From Phycisphaerae bacterium (lineage in GTDB: Bacteria; Planctomycetota; Phycisphaerae; Tepidisphaerales; Tepidisphaeraceae): a stretch of DNA of 64,000 nt. Below the pieces are notes generated by a model, which saw only the letters and a list, made by a program, of their open reading frames with translations, had not been told where the DNA came from and did no database searches. Made by a program: the position numbers and the translations under genes. Location: positions 27,282-91,281 of the forward strand of contig BPJO01000016.1 in assembly GCA_026004655.1 (NCBI GenBank), read 5' to 3'. This document shows positions 53,108 through 62,601 of this stretch, piece after piece (position 1 is the stretch's first letter; each line of letters opens with the position of its first letter).

Positions 53108-54940
53108 ATGTGCGGAATTGCCGGTATCCTGTCTTTCGATCCGGACCTCCCGGTCACCCCCGGGCATCTGGAATCGATGTCGCGTCGGATCGCGCATCGG
53201 GGACCCGACGCGGATCGATCGTTGATTTTGCCCGGACTCCCGAGCCTGGGTTTGGCGTTTCGTCGATTGGCAGTCATTGACCCGGATCCCCGTTCTAACC
53301 AACCCGTTCACACCCCCGACCGTCGTTTCACCCTGGTTTTCAATGGGGAAATCTACAACTACCGTCAGCTCCGGGAGCAGTTGGATTATCCCTGGAGAAC
53401 CCAAGGCGACGCGGAAGTCTTATTGGCAGCCCTTTCCCAATGGGGCACCGATGCCCTGGAGAAGCTCAACGGGATGTTCGCCTTGGCGTTGTGGGACGAT
53501 CAGGAAAAGACCCTGCTTTTGTCCAGAGATCGGATGGGACAAAAACCCCTTTATCTGTCGATCGGACGTTCCAGCCTCGCTTTCGCGTCGGAATTGTCCG
53601 CTTTGGACGCCTGGCCGGACTGGGAACAGGATCTGGATCCGGAATCGATGGTCGATTACCTGCGTTTTGGTACGTCGGTAGCGCCCCGGACGATGTTGAC
53701 CGGCGCCCACCAGATCCTTCCCGGACACTATTTGCGGATTCATCGGATCGAACCGACGATGACCCAGACACGATATTTTGATCCCAACCTCCCACCGGAA
53801 TCGACCGATCGACCGGATAAAACTTTGAATTTCAAAGTTATGATCCAACAAGCCGTCCACCGTCAACTCGTCGCCGACGTTCCGCTGGGGGTGTTTCTGT
53901 CCGGGGGGATCGATTCCAGTATCATCGCTTGTTGTGCCCGTCGACAGGGCAAAATCCAGACCTTCAGCATCGGGTTTGACGACCCCCGTTATGACGAAAC
54001 CCCGTTCGCCCGCCAAGTCGCCCGTCATCTGGATACCGACCATCACGAGTTTCGGGTCCGTCCTCAGGTGTGGGACGACGTACAAACAATCGTTCGATCG
54101 TTCGGCGAACCCTTTGCCGACTCCTCGGCGATCCCGACCCATTACCTGTCTCGTGAAACCCGTCGTCACGTGACCGTCGCGCTCTCGGGTGACGGCGGGG
54201 ACGAACTGTTTGCCGGTTACGACCGGTACCAGGCCATTCGTTTCCCCGTCGGGTGGTTCAGACCGTTGGTTCCGGTAGGAAAACTTTTAGCCCGGGGGGA
54301 TCCCAAATCCCGAATAACCCGTCTAGGACGGTTGATCGAATCCTCTTCACTTTGTGAAGCAAAGCGATACCTACGGTATCTCAGTCTGTTCCCCGACCCG
54401 ATGATCCTTCGACTGCTCAACCGAGAACGATTGTCCCAAACCTATGAACGGTTATGGGACGAGCTTCGTCAAACCCGGGACCGGGTTCAAACCGCCATGT
54501 CGATCGACCGTCTGATTTATCTGCCCAACGATTTGCTGGCCAAAGTGGACCGGACCTCCATGCTCCATTCGTTGGAAGTCCGAAGCCCGTTTATGGACCA
54601 CGAACTGGTCCGGTCGGTTTCGGGGTTATCCACGCGTCAACTACTCCGGTCCGGGAAAAAGACCCTGCTCAAACAAGCCTTCGCGTCGGACCTTCCCGAT
54701 TGGGTCTTTTCACGACCGAAAACCGGGTTTGCGGTCCCGATCGGTGCTTGGTTTCGCGGGCCCCTTCGATCCTTGCTGGTGGACCATCTGCGGTCCCGGG
54801 ATTCGATCGTTCACCAGCATCTGAATCCGGACCTCGTTCATCAGTTGATTCGTGAACATCTGGAGGAGCGGGCAGACCATTCCCAACGACTTTATGCGCT
54901 TTTGGTGCTCGACATTTGGCACCGCGGACGCCTAACGTAG
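53108..54940 (+). CDS. asnB: Asparagine synthase (glutamine-hydrolysing)
   Basis: A 610-residue enzyme that makes Asn from Asp, ATP and Gln. The N-terminal glutaminase has the nucleophile Cys at position 2 (MCGIAGIL) and RIAHRGPDA; the synthetase domain (about 240-590) has the PP-loop FLSGGIDSSIIACCA, VALSGDGGDELFAGYDRY and VDRTSMLHSLEVRSPFMDHE. Planctomycetes often use such genes in exopolysaccharide loci as well as for free Asn; the immediate neighbour is a dehydrogenase, which does not decide. No good ribosome binding site is seen ahead of the ATG, but the Cys2 requirement fixes the start. Confidence 0.95.
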   Translation: MCGIAGILSFDPDLPVTPGHLESMSRRIAHRGPDADRSLILPGLPSLGLAFRRLAVIDPDPRSNQPVHTPDRRFTLVFNGEIYNYRQLREQLDYPWRTQGDAEVLLAALSQWGTDALEKLNGMFALALWDDQEKTLLLSRDRMGQKPLYLSIGRSSLAFASELSALDAWPDWEQDLDPESMVDYLRFGTSVAPRTMLTGAHQILPGHYLRIHRIEPTMTQTRYFDPNLPPESTDRPDKTLNFKVMIQQAVHRQLVADVPLGVFLSGGIDSSIIACCARRQGKIQTFSIGFDDPRYDETPFARQVARHLDTDHHEFRVRPQVWDDVQTIVRSFGEPFADSSAIPTHYLSRETRRHVTVALSGDGGDELFAGYDRYQAIRFPVGWFRPLVPVGKLLARGDPKSRITRLGRLIESSSLCEAKRYLRYLSLFPDPMILRLLNRERLSQTYERLWDELRQTRDRVQTAMSIDRLIYLPNDLLAKVDRTSMLHSLEVRSPFMDHELVRSVSGLSTRQLLRSGKKTLLKQAFASDLPDWVFSRPKTGFAVPIGAWFRGPLRSLLVDHLRSRDSIVHQHLNPDLVHQLIREHLEERADHSQRLYALLVLDIWHRGRLT

Positions 54941-54964
54941 GACGATCCGTTTCAAGGAACTACC

Positions 54965-55984
54965 ATGTCACACCGGGTTCGTACCTATGCCGCTTTGTCC
55001 AAGGGTCAGAAGCTTCAACCGTTTGAGTACGACCCAGGACCTCTAGGTCCGGAACAGGTTGAAGTCGCTGTCGAATATTGTGGGATCTGCCATTCGGACC
55101 TGTCGATGCTCGACAACGAATGGGGGTTCAGCAGCTATCCGTTCGTCCCGGGGCATGAAATCGTTGGTAAGGTGGTGGCTGTGGGAGATTCGGTCAAGGG
55201 AACGACCCTCGGCGATCGGGTAGGTATTGGGTGGTTCAGCGGAAGTTGCATGCACTGTCTGCAATGTTTGAGCGGAAACCACAACCTTTGTCCCCAAGCC
55301 GAGGGGGTCATGATCGGTCGTTACGGGGGGTTTGCCGAGCGTGTTCGAAGCCATTGGGCCTGGTGCACTCCTATTCCGTCGGGTCTGGATGTTTCGAAGG
55401 TCGGACCGTTGTTTTGTGGGGGGATCACGGTGTTTAACCCGATTATCCAGTCTCAGGTGCGTCCGACCGACCGAGTCGGGGTGATCGGGATTGGGGGGTT
55501 AGGACATCTGGCGTTACAGTTTCTAAAACACTGGGGATGTCACGTGGTAGCGTTTTCCTCTTCCGACTCCAAACGGGAACAGATCCTGAAACTCGGGGCT
55601 AACGAAGTAGTCAATTCCCGTGAACCCGGTCAGATCAAGAAACTCGAATCGTCCCTCGATTTTGTTCTGGTAACGGTGAATGTTTCAATGGACTGGAAGT
55701 CGATTTTGCGAACTTTGAAACCCAAAGGGACCTTGCATTTTGTCGGGGCGGTGCTCGAACCGGTTCCGCTGGAGGTGTTTGACCTGATGACCGCCCAGAA
55801 GTCGGTGACCGCTACGCCCTTGGGGAGTCCTGCCACAACCCGGACCATGATCGAGTTTTGTGCCCGTCACCAGATCCTCCCGGTCACGGAGTTGTTTCCC
55901 ATGTCTCGGGTCAACGAGGCTTTGGCGCATCTTCGGGCAGGACAAGCCCGCTATCGGGTCGTCCTGCAAAACGATTTTTCCTGA
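54965..55984 (+). CDS. Zinc-dependent alcohol dehydrogenase (YahK/CAD type)
   Basis: A 339-residue medium-chain dehydrogenase that oxidises alcohols or reduces aldehydes with NADP(H). Catalytic zinc site: CGICHSDLSML and PGHEIVGKVVAVG; structural zinc Cys cluster: SCMHCLQCLSGNHNLCPQ; cofactor loop GIGGLGHLALQFLK. The sequence is closest in form to YahK and cinnamyl-alcohol dehydrogenase-like enzymes. The start has AAGGA ahead. It follows asnB by 24 bases, so they probably form a unit. Confidence 0.92.
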   Translation: MSHRVRTYAALSKGQKLQPFEYDPGPLGPEQVEVAVEYCGICHSDLSMLDNEWGFSSYPFVPGHEIVGKVVAVGDSVKGTTLGDRVGIGWFSGSCMHCLQCLSGNHNLCPQAEGVMIGRYGGFAERVRSHWAWCTPIPSGLDVSKVGPLFCGGITVFNPIIQSQVRPTDRVGVIGIGGLGHLALQFLKHWGCHVVAFSSSDSKREQILKLGANEVVNSREPGQIKKLESSLDFVLVTVNVSMDWKSILRTLKPKGTLHFVGAVLEPVPLEVFDLMTAQKSVTATPLGSPATTRTMIEFCARHQILPVTELFPMSRVNEALAHLRAGQARYRVVLQNDFS

Positions 55985-56120
55985 ACGAGATTGGGGTCGA
56001 TCCGGCAAAAAAGATCGACCGACGCGTCCTTTCCAGTAAAACTTGGGTTTTGAACTCAACCCTTCGGGTAAATTGTTTCGATGAAACAAGTATCGTCCCC
56101 GTTGTCGAAAGGACCGTGTG

Positions 56121-59100
56121 ATGTCGTACCCTCAGCTCATCGAAAAGCTCGAAGACCGTCTTTTTTTGGCCCAGACCCCAGTTTCTCCCCGGCCCGACAC
56201 GCTCGGTACCGCGTTTGATAAGACCGAACGGGCCGACCTTTTAGCCCGGTTGACGATGCTCCCGTCATCGGTTTACACGTCGTTGCAATCGTCGCTTGCT
56301 GCTAACAACCTCCTCGCGTTCGATACCACCCTGTTGAACCACATGCGGGACACCTCCCGGCCGGGTTCTTATTTTTTCGCCCACGATCAAGCTTCCTCGA
56401 TCGCTTCGTATATCCAGAGCAACCTGTCCGGGTCGGCCTCTTCTCAAATCACCCAAGCCAACGACGTCACCGACGACCGGCTTTTCCCCGCCCAAAGTTC
56501 GGTCTCCAGCTACACCGTTTCACTCCCCCCGAACATCAACTGGTCCGACCCCAGTCCTTCGACCAACCCCGAGTTTCTCTCAGCCTTGAACCGTCAGGAA
56601 TGGTGGGTCTCGTTGGCCCAATCGTATCGGTACACCGGGGACAACAAATATCTAAACGAGTTGTTGTATGAACTGGCTGACTGGTCGTCGGAAAACCTGA
56701 TGTTCTCGTTACCCTCCCAAACCAGCCAATACGCCAGCTACGGGTTTGATGTGTCGTTGAGGGTCGAGAATTGGTTGATGTCGTACTACAGCGTGTTGGG
56801 AACCAGCGGTTGGACCCCGGCTGCCAATTCTCTGTTGTTATACAAACTCATTCAGCAAGGCGACGTCCTGAACACCGTCAGTGCCTCGTTGACCGATTTC
56901 TCCAACAACCGAACGATCGCGATCGGACGATCCCTCTTGTATCTGGGTCTGTTGCTCCCGGAAGTGAACTCGTCTGGGAGTTGGGAATCCCGTGGAAGAA
57001 ACACCCTTTACCAATCGGTCAGCGGACAGTTCTACACCGACGGGTCGCACCGAGAACAGTCCCCCGGGTACGCGGTGTTGGCGCTGGACGATCTTCTGGA
57101 AGCCTATTACCTGGATCACACGAAAAACGGCAACCCCTGGAACGGGACCTTTGTTTCTACCTTGTACAACGGTGTAGAAGCATTATGGCAGCAACTTTCC
57201 CCCGACGGGAACCGACCGGCGATCGGGGACACGTATCGGATCTCGGCTTCGACTTTGTTTCTCAAAGCCGCAGTCATTCTGGGTGAATCCCGTTGGCCCG
57301 AAGCCAAACCCCGAACCCGGGACGTCTGGGTCCTGGGAACCACCAACGTCAACCCTTATCTTGGCAACCCCGTCAATCCTTCCTTGGGGAACCGTGACAA
57401 CACATATCGTCTTTCCGACAGCGGGAACTACGTCTTGCGCTCCGGTAACGACACCCAGGCCCGACAGATCAACTTCAAAGCCGGACCCAAAGGCGGTATC
57501 CACGGGCACTACGACCTGCTCGGAATAGAGTTCTTCGGTTATGGAAGGCCTCTCTTGGCCGATACCGGCGCTTATCTTTATGACCCGTCCGATCCCAAAC
57601 GTGCCTACGCCGAAAGTACCAAAGCCCACAACACCATCGGTGTCGCCGATCTCAACCACGGCCCGCTGGAAAACCTCAACGCGATCAGATCCTCTGACAT
57701 CCTCCCGATCGCAGGCGGTTGGATGATCTCGGCAGGACACCAAGGATACTTTCATCTTCCCGGCGCACCGACCGTCTCACGGGCCTTGTGGTTCGACGGA
57801 AACAACACCCTGGTCGTCGTCGATTTTGTCGAATCCACCACCCCCCGAAACTGGGAACAGAACTTCATCCTCCAGAACCAAAACACCACCCGTGATCTGA
57901 CCAACGGACTGATCTACACCAAAAACACCGACGGACTCGGAAACGTCCGGATCCAGTCCCTCCTGCGCCCGGGACAGACCGCTTATGCCGCGATCAATTC
58001 CAACACGTTCACGACCAGCAACCCCCCGCCCGATCATGTCGATCCGGCCACGCGGTATTACGTCCAGCAACTGAACACCACCTACGCGGTCTTTGCCACG
58101 CTCATCACCGCCCATCCGGGTAGTGCTTCGTCGGCGGTCTCGACCGCGTCCTGGGTCAGTGTCCCCACCACGTTCGGACAATCGGCGGTGCTGAACATCA
58201 ACGGGACGAACATCACCTTTTCCCCTCCTTCATGGCAACGATTGAACTCACAGGCACAATCCCGTGGGGCCTTTAACGACATCGCGTACGATTCGGCAGG
58301 ACGACTGCACCACGTCTTCTGGGACCGGGACGAAAAAAACCTCAAATACGCGGTTCGCGACACCAACGGTGTGTGGAGCACCGTCCAGATCGTCGATGAC
58401 GATTATTTCGTCGGATACAACCCCGACCTGGAAATCGACGCACTGGGACGACCGGGGATCGCGTATCAGGATGCTTGGAACGGGGACCTACGATATGCCT
58501 ACCTGTCCCCCATCACCAACACCTGGGAAGTCCATGTGGTGGATGTTCCCGGTTCGACCGGGGGGTATCCGTCACTGGTATTTTCACGCAACAACACACC
58601 CGTTATTGCTTATTACAATAAAAGCAAAGGCGACTTGAGACTGGCCCTTCAACAAGCTTCCGGCTGGGAAATCCAGACCATCGACAGTCAGGGAGACGTC
58701 GGACGATTCCCGTCTATACAGCTGGACCCGAACCGTCCGACGGCCAGCAAGTTCGCGATCGCTTATGAAGATACGACGAACATGGATATCAAATGGGCGA
58801 TCCAGTACAAAACCGGCTGGCGGTACGAAACGGTGGATAATACGATGACCATCAGTGGAGGATACGTCTCTCTGAGCTGGTATGATTCTGGCGCATCGAC
58901 CGACCGGTATCGCGGGGTGGCTACGTATTACGACGCAGGAAAAGGACAACTTCGATACGCCTACGACACCGGCGGGATCGAAAAGACCATCTGGTCAAGC
59001 CTGGTAATTGCGTCGAAAAAACGACAAGGGCTTTACAGCAAGCTCCACATCGAGAACAACCGTCCACGTGTGTTTTTCTTTGACGGGACCAACAACAAGG

Positions 59101-59258
59101 GCTTTTTCCTCTCCAGCAATAAGATCGCTGGGGGGACTTGGTCGCTGGTTGATCTCGGACCCGGCGGAAGAGAAATCCACTTCGCCTACCGTCAGGGAAG
59201 GTATCTGTACACTTCGCTGGACGAGTCGACCGGGTTCTTGACCGTACGATCCGTCTGA
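56121..59258 (+). CDS. Large secreted heparinase II/III-type lyase with C-terminal propeller
   Basis: A 1045-residue protein. It starts SYPQLIEKLEDRLFLAQTPV, a planctomycete N-terminal signature (LEDRLxLA) that seems to replace a classical signal peptide. An alginate-lyase-like (alpha/alpha) domain follows (about 130-400, ALNRQEWWVSLAQSYRYTGD), then a heparinase II/III beta-sheet domain (about 445-620; FKAGPKGGIHGHYDLLGIEF and KAHNTIGVADLNHG with the His and Tyr of the family). The C-terminal third is a beta-propeller of repeated lines such as GRPGIAYQDAWNGDLRYAYL, about 50 residues apart (about 710-1045). Probably degrades an acidic polysaccharide outside the cell. The ATG at 56121 has AAAGGA ahead. 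Confidence 0.83.
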   Translation: MSYPQLIEKLEDRLFLAQTPVSPRPDTLGTAFDKTERADLLARLTMLPSSVYTSLQSSLAANNLLAFDTTLLNHMRDTSRPGSYFFAHDQASSIASYIQSNLSGSASSQITQANDVTDDRLFPAQSSVSSYTVSLPPNINWSDPSPSTNPEFLSALNRQEWWVSLAQSYRYTGDNKYLNELLYELADWSSENLMFSLPSQTSQYASYGFDVSLRVENWLMSYYSVLGTSGWTPAANSLLLYKLIQQGDVLNTVSASLTDFSNNRTIAIGRSLLYLGLLLPEVNSSGSWESRGRNTLYQSVSGQFYTDGSHREQSPGYAVLALDDLLEAYYLDHTKNGNPWNGTFVSTLYNGVEALWQQLSPDGNRPAIGDTYRISASTLFLKAAVILGESRWPEAKPRTRDVWVLGTTNVNPYLGNPVNPSLGNRDNTYRLSDSGNYVLRSGNDTQARQINFKAGPKGGIHGHYDLLGIEFFGYGRPLLADTGAYLYDPSDPKRAYAESTKAHNTIGVADLNHGPLENLNAIRSSDILPIAGGWMISAGHQGYFHLPGAPTVSRALWFDGNNTLVVVDFVESTTPRNWEQNFILQNQNTTRDLTNGLIYTKNTDGLGNVRIQSLLRPGQTAYAAINSNTFTTSNPPPDHVDPATRYYVQQLNTTYAVFATLITAHPGSASSAVSTASWVSVPTTFGQSAVLNINGTNITFSPPSWQRLNSQAQSRGAFNDIAYDSAGRLHHVFWDRDEKNLKYAVRDTNGVWSTVQIVDDDYFVGYNPDLEIDALGRPGIAYQDAWNGDLRYAYLSPITNTWEVHVVDVPGSTGGYPSLVFSRNNTPVIAYYNKSKGDLRLALQQASGWEIQTIDSQGDVGRFPSIQLDPNRPTASKFAIAYEDTTNMDIKWAIQYKTGWRYETVDNTMTISGGYVSLSWYDSGASTDRYRGVATYYDAGKGQLRYAYDTGGIEKTIWSSLVIASKKRQGLYSKLHIENNRPRVFFFDGTNNKGFFLSSNKIAGGTWSLVDLGPGGREIHFAYRQGRYLYTSLDESTGFLTVRSV

Positions 59259-59740
59259 TCCGACCGACGAAAACTCGCCTGGCGGGATGTTTCTGCCGAC
59301 AGGAAAACAACCCGACCGAACGGGACAACGTCATCAGGGGTCTGGATCAGACTCCCGACCGGCAACTTTCCTTCAAGGCCCGTCATTGGTTTACTTGACG
59401 AACAATCCCGGAAAGACAGGATTAACTTTGCTTTTCAAAGTGAACACTTCCCGACCAGATCAAAACCTATGGTATACTAACAAATTACTAACATCTTTGG
59501 TGAAGCACGTATTGTGATGAAGGGGTCGGACCCCACCGCTGTGCAATGATGGCGGGTTTGATCGGGTGTGTCCATGTCTGTCGGGTTCTCTCCGCACGTT
59601 ACGTCGCTCCAATAGATTCTGTGCCCGATGATAGGGAATCATTTACGATGGACCTGGTGGGATAAGGTGAGTACATTGAACAAAATGTTCCACGTGGAAC
59701 ATTTTCAGAACCCATACAGATTTGAATGTAGGAGGTCATC
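59259..59740. other. Leader region of parB with parS copy
   Basis: About 480 bases without a convincing gene. It contains a good -10 hexamer TATACT at 59473-59478 with a weak -35, a GGGGTC/GACCCC hairpin at about 59522-59534, and the first parS palindrome. No ParA gene or remnant was seen here. Confidence 0.5.
59686..59701. promoter_or_regulatory. parS site 1
   Basis: TGTTCCACGTGGAACA, a perfect 16-bp palindrome matching the parS family (consensus TGTTnCACGTGnAACA). Flanking bases extend the symmetry to 24 bp (59682-59705). It lies 40 bases ahead of parB. Confidence 0.9.
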
Positions 59741-60671
59741 ATGTCCAAACAACCGAATCGACCGAGATTAGGGCGCGGTCTGAACGCTTTGTTGTCTCTT
59801 TCGGAGGATATTTCTGCTTCTAGTGAATCGACGGCTTCAACCCTGACCGAGGCTTCGACTCATTCGCAGGAACCGATGTCACCCACCCCCTGGCGGATGA
59901 TCGACTTGAATCAGATCCAACCCAATCCCCATCAACCCCGACGAACTATGAACCAAGAGTCGCTCACCGAGCTGGCCAATAGCCTCAAGGCCAACGGGTT
60001 GCTTCAACCGGTCTTGGTTCGACCGATCGAAAACGGGGTATCAACTGATTGCAGGGGAAAGACGATTTCGTGCTGCGCAACAAGCGGGGTTTACCCAGAT
60101 CCCTGCCTTGGTACGAGATACCGATCCTTACACCCAAGCTCAACTGGCTTTGATCGAAAACATTCATCGAGAAGATTTGAACCCCATCGAACGGGCATTG
60201 GGATATCAGGACCTGATGACCAAACTCGGCCTGACCCAGGTCGAGCTGGCGATGCGGTTAAACGAACAACGGCTCGACCATCGCCAATCATCTTCGTTTG
60301 TTGGAACTGGCTGAACCGGTCCGTCATTGGATTCGAGACGGGTTACTAACGGTCGGACACGCCAAAGTTTTGGCCAGTATCACCGATCCGGACGATCAGA
60401 TCCGTTTGGCCAAATTGTGTGTTGATCAAGGGTTGTCGGTACGGAACTTGGAAAGGGTGATTGCGAATCGGTCGACCAAACCTGAAAACCACTTCGACCC
60501 CGGTTTTCAGCCCACATAAGAGACCTGGAAACGACGTTGTCACGGGAGTTGGGCTTGCGGGTACAGGTCCGAGGGGCTACGAAAAAGGGACGGGTCATCA
60601 TTCATTACAGCAATTTGGACCAATTCGATGAACTGATGAAGCGGCTGAACGTCCAATTGGAATCCCTGTAA
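59741..60671 (+). CDS. parB: Chromosome partitioning protein ParB (three frame interruptions)
   Basis: The centromere-binding CTPase of the ParABS system. The N-terminus RPRLGRGLNALLS is the usual leader; the ParB-N domain has QIQPNPHQPRRTM, then YQLIAGERRFRAAQQAGF and LALIENIHREDLNPIERALG (the GERR and ENIQR CTP-binding motifs); a helix-turn-helix follows and the C-terminal dimerisation end reads VRGATKKGRVIIHYSN. Three one-base problems break the frame: a surplus G at 60035-60038, a surplus base near 60271-60274 and a missing base near 60497-60510. Corrected it is 309 residues. A ribosome binding site GGAGG precedes ATG. There is no ParA beside it. Four parS sites flank it. Error is more likely than decay, as each motif is intact. 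Confidence 0.9.
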
Positions 60672-60717
60672 AGCTATCCTTTTCCGAAATCCCGTCTGCT
60701 CCGGCTTGGGTGCAGAA

Positions 60718-60733
60718 TGTTCCACGTGGAACA
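60718..60733. promoter_or_regulatory. parS site 2
   Basis: TGTTCCACGTGGAACA, perfect, symmetric over 22 bp (60715-60736), 47 bases after the parB stop. Confidence 0.9.
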
Positions 60734-60838
60734 TTCACATGCTGCGGGTACTCCGATTCACCAGAGATCAATCACCTTGCTCAAAATCGATATCGAACCA
60801 AGAGAATGGGATTCCTGTGGGCACACGATCGATCAAAA

Positions 60839-60854
60839 TGTTCCACGTGGAACA
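60839..60854. promoter_or_regulatory. parS site 3
   Basis: TGTTCCACGTGGAACA, perfect; the symmetry continues over 28 bp (60833-60860), the longest of the four. Confidence 0.9.
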
Positions 60855-60964
60855 TTTTGAAGGGGGGGATTAACACCCCAGCCGAGCCCGACGCCCTTCC
60901 AACGAGTTGTCATTTCAAAACTAAGGATGGTTCCACCCGGATAGAACCGTCTCGTAAACTGCAA

Positions 60965-60981
60965 TGTTCCCACGTGGAACA
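60965..60981. promoter_or_regulatory. parS site 4 (one extra base)
   Basis: TGTTCCCACGTGGAACA, identical to the others except for one additional C at 60969-60971. The extra base is of the same kind as the frame-breaking bases in the genes around it, so the true site is probably perfect. Confidence 0.75.
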
Positions 60982-61178
60982 TTCGGGTTCATCTATACAC
61001 CCAAGTCTCGGTTTTCGAGGCAGATCATGTCATCGGCCGAATTTCTGATCTTTTTGATAACATCCAGATACTGATAGGTAGTTCCCCCGACCTTCGCGAA
61101 TGTTGAGGGGAATATGATCTGTTCGTGGACCGTGGCTGGGGGTTTACGAGCCAGATTGTATGTTAGTATTTTGTTTGG

Positions 61179-62564
61179 TCATCCACGAAGGACCCACCCG
61201 ACCAGTTCACGAAACGATGCCGGGCGACCGGTCAGCAAAAAAACCCATCCGAAAGACTCGACCCGCTATCCAGACCAGTCCCATCGTCGTAATCAAACTT
61301 CCCGACACCGACACCATCACTTCCCAACCGCCAGGCCCGGGCCAGACCGATAACCGAAACATCGTCACCAACGGACCACTCAACGGAAAAAACGTCCCTA
61401 GTCGACCCACCCACCCGTGAGGGGTCCTCGATCAACGACCCTACCAGAAACATCGGCAACACCACGATCAACATCACCGGCATCATCAAAGCCTGCGCTT
61501 CTTTGAGATTACTTGCCCCGGCACCGGCGATCACGAACAGGCTTCCGTACATGAAACTTGCAATAATGGTTAATCCCACAAAACCGATCATCTGAACCAC
61601 TGACACCTGATCCAAAACCTGCAACTTCCAGGACACCATGGCAGCGCCAAACAGATAAACCATCCCCAACGTCAATGACGTACACACCCCACCGATCAGT
61701 TTGCCCATCATCAACTGAAACGGGGTCACGCTACCCAAAAGTACTTCCCCGATCCGTAGCTGTTTTTTCCTCAATGATGTTGGTCGTCAACGGACTAGCC
61801 CCGATCAAAACCACCACCAGCATCAACGTCGTCAGAATCACCGGAAGAAGCACGGTCACCAGCTCGTTGTGACGTGGTTCAAAGACCACGTGTCCGTTCG
61901 AATCCTGCCAGGCCAAACCCCGTGGGACCAACAACGTCCCGAACAATCTCATGACCTCATCGAGCGTCGTTTCGGACTGCTTCAAACGAGCTGCGACGAC
62001 TCTCGGTTGAAGACTTTGTTGAATGAACTGTTTCAGTTCCACGAACGTCGGTCGACTTGTCGAATAATACATCAGGGTGTCCGGGTCCTGGGTTTGTTCG
62101 ATCAGGTCAAAAGGGTCGGTATGTTTTGCTTCCGGATCAACCGTGGAAGGAGGGGTGTAGCCCGGATCCGGATCCAACACTTTCGGACCGATTTCCAGAA
62201 ACGCAACGAGATCTCCCTTTCGGATCCGGTCCGACACTTCAAGACGGGTTCGGGAAAGGTCTTGCGTGGGATCGATCGGTTCAAAGTCGAACGTCGGTCG
62301 GATCTGCTTTCCCGAAGCATCGAACAGGGTTGTGTTACGTCTTTCATTAGATCGTAAAAGGAGTGGAAGCAACTGTTGTTCCGGGGTTCGATCCAGAACG
62401 GCAACCCGACGCGGGGTTAGGTCCACGATCCTACGAGAAAAATACTGAACCATCAGTCCGCTTCCGATCAAAACGGGCATGAGAATTAGTCCGATCAGGA
62501 ACCCGCGGGTTCGCACCGCTCCGACGTATTCACGCCACGCGATCACACGAACTTTTCCGAACAT
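61179..62564 (-). CDS. ABC-2 type transporter permease, NatB-like (three interruptions)
   Basis: The membrane partner of the ATPase that precedes it. N-terminal helix (RTRGFLIGLILMPVLIGSGL), a large extracytoplasmic region (about 45-240), then five helices (LVTVLLPVILTTLMLVVVLI, LIGGVCTSLTLGMVYLFGAA and later). The ABC-2/NatB motif NIIEEKQLRIGEVLLGSVTP is restored by removing one T from the run at 61763-61768; a second surplus base lies near 61405 and a third in the A run at 61237-61243. Corrected length is 460 residues, ending LTGRPASFRELVGWVLRG. Relatives export sodium or drive lipoprotein-linked processes; the cargo is unknown. The start at 62564 has GGAG ahead and lies 37 bases past the ATPase stop. 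Confidence 0.82.
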
Positions 62565-62601
62565 CTTGGCTTCTCCGGTTGATGGACAAGGGTCTGTTGG
62601 G

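Larger units (their letters stand above)
60672..61178. other. Intergenic region with three parS copies
   Basis: About 500 bases between convergent parB and the ABC-2 permease gene. It holds parS copies at 60718, 60839 and 60965 and no protein gene that I can support. Confidence 0.6.

Noticed and set aside
54630..54645. DnaA box (TTATCCAC) as a sign of oriC
   Set aside because: A single near-match inside asnB with no cluster or AT-rich unwinding region.
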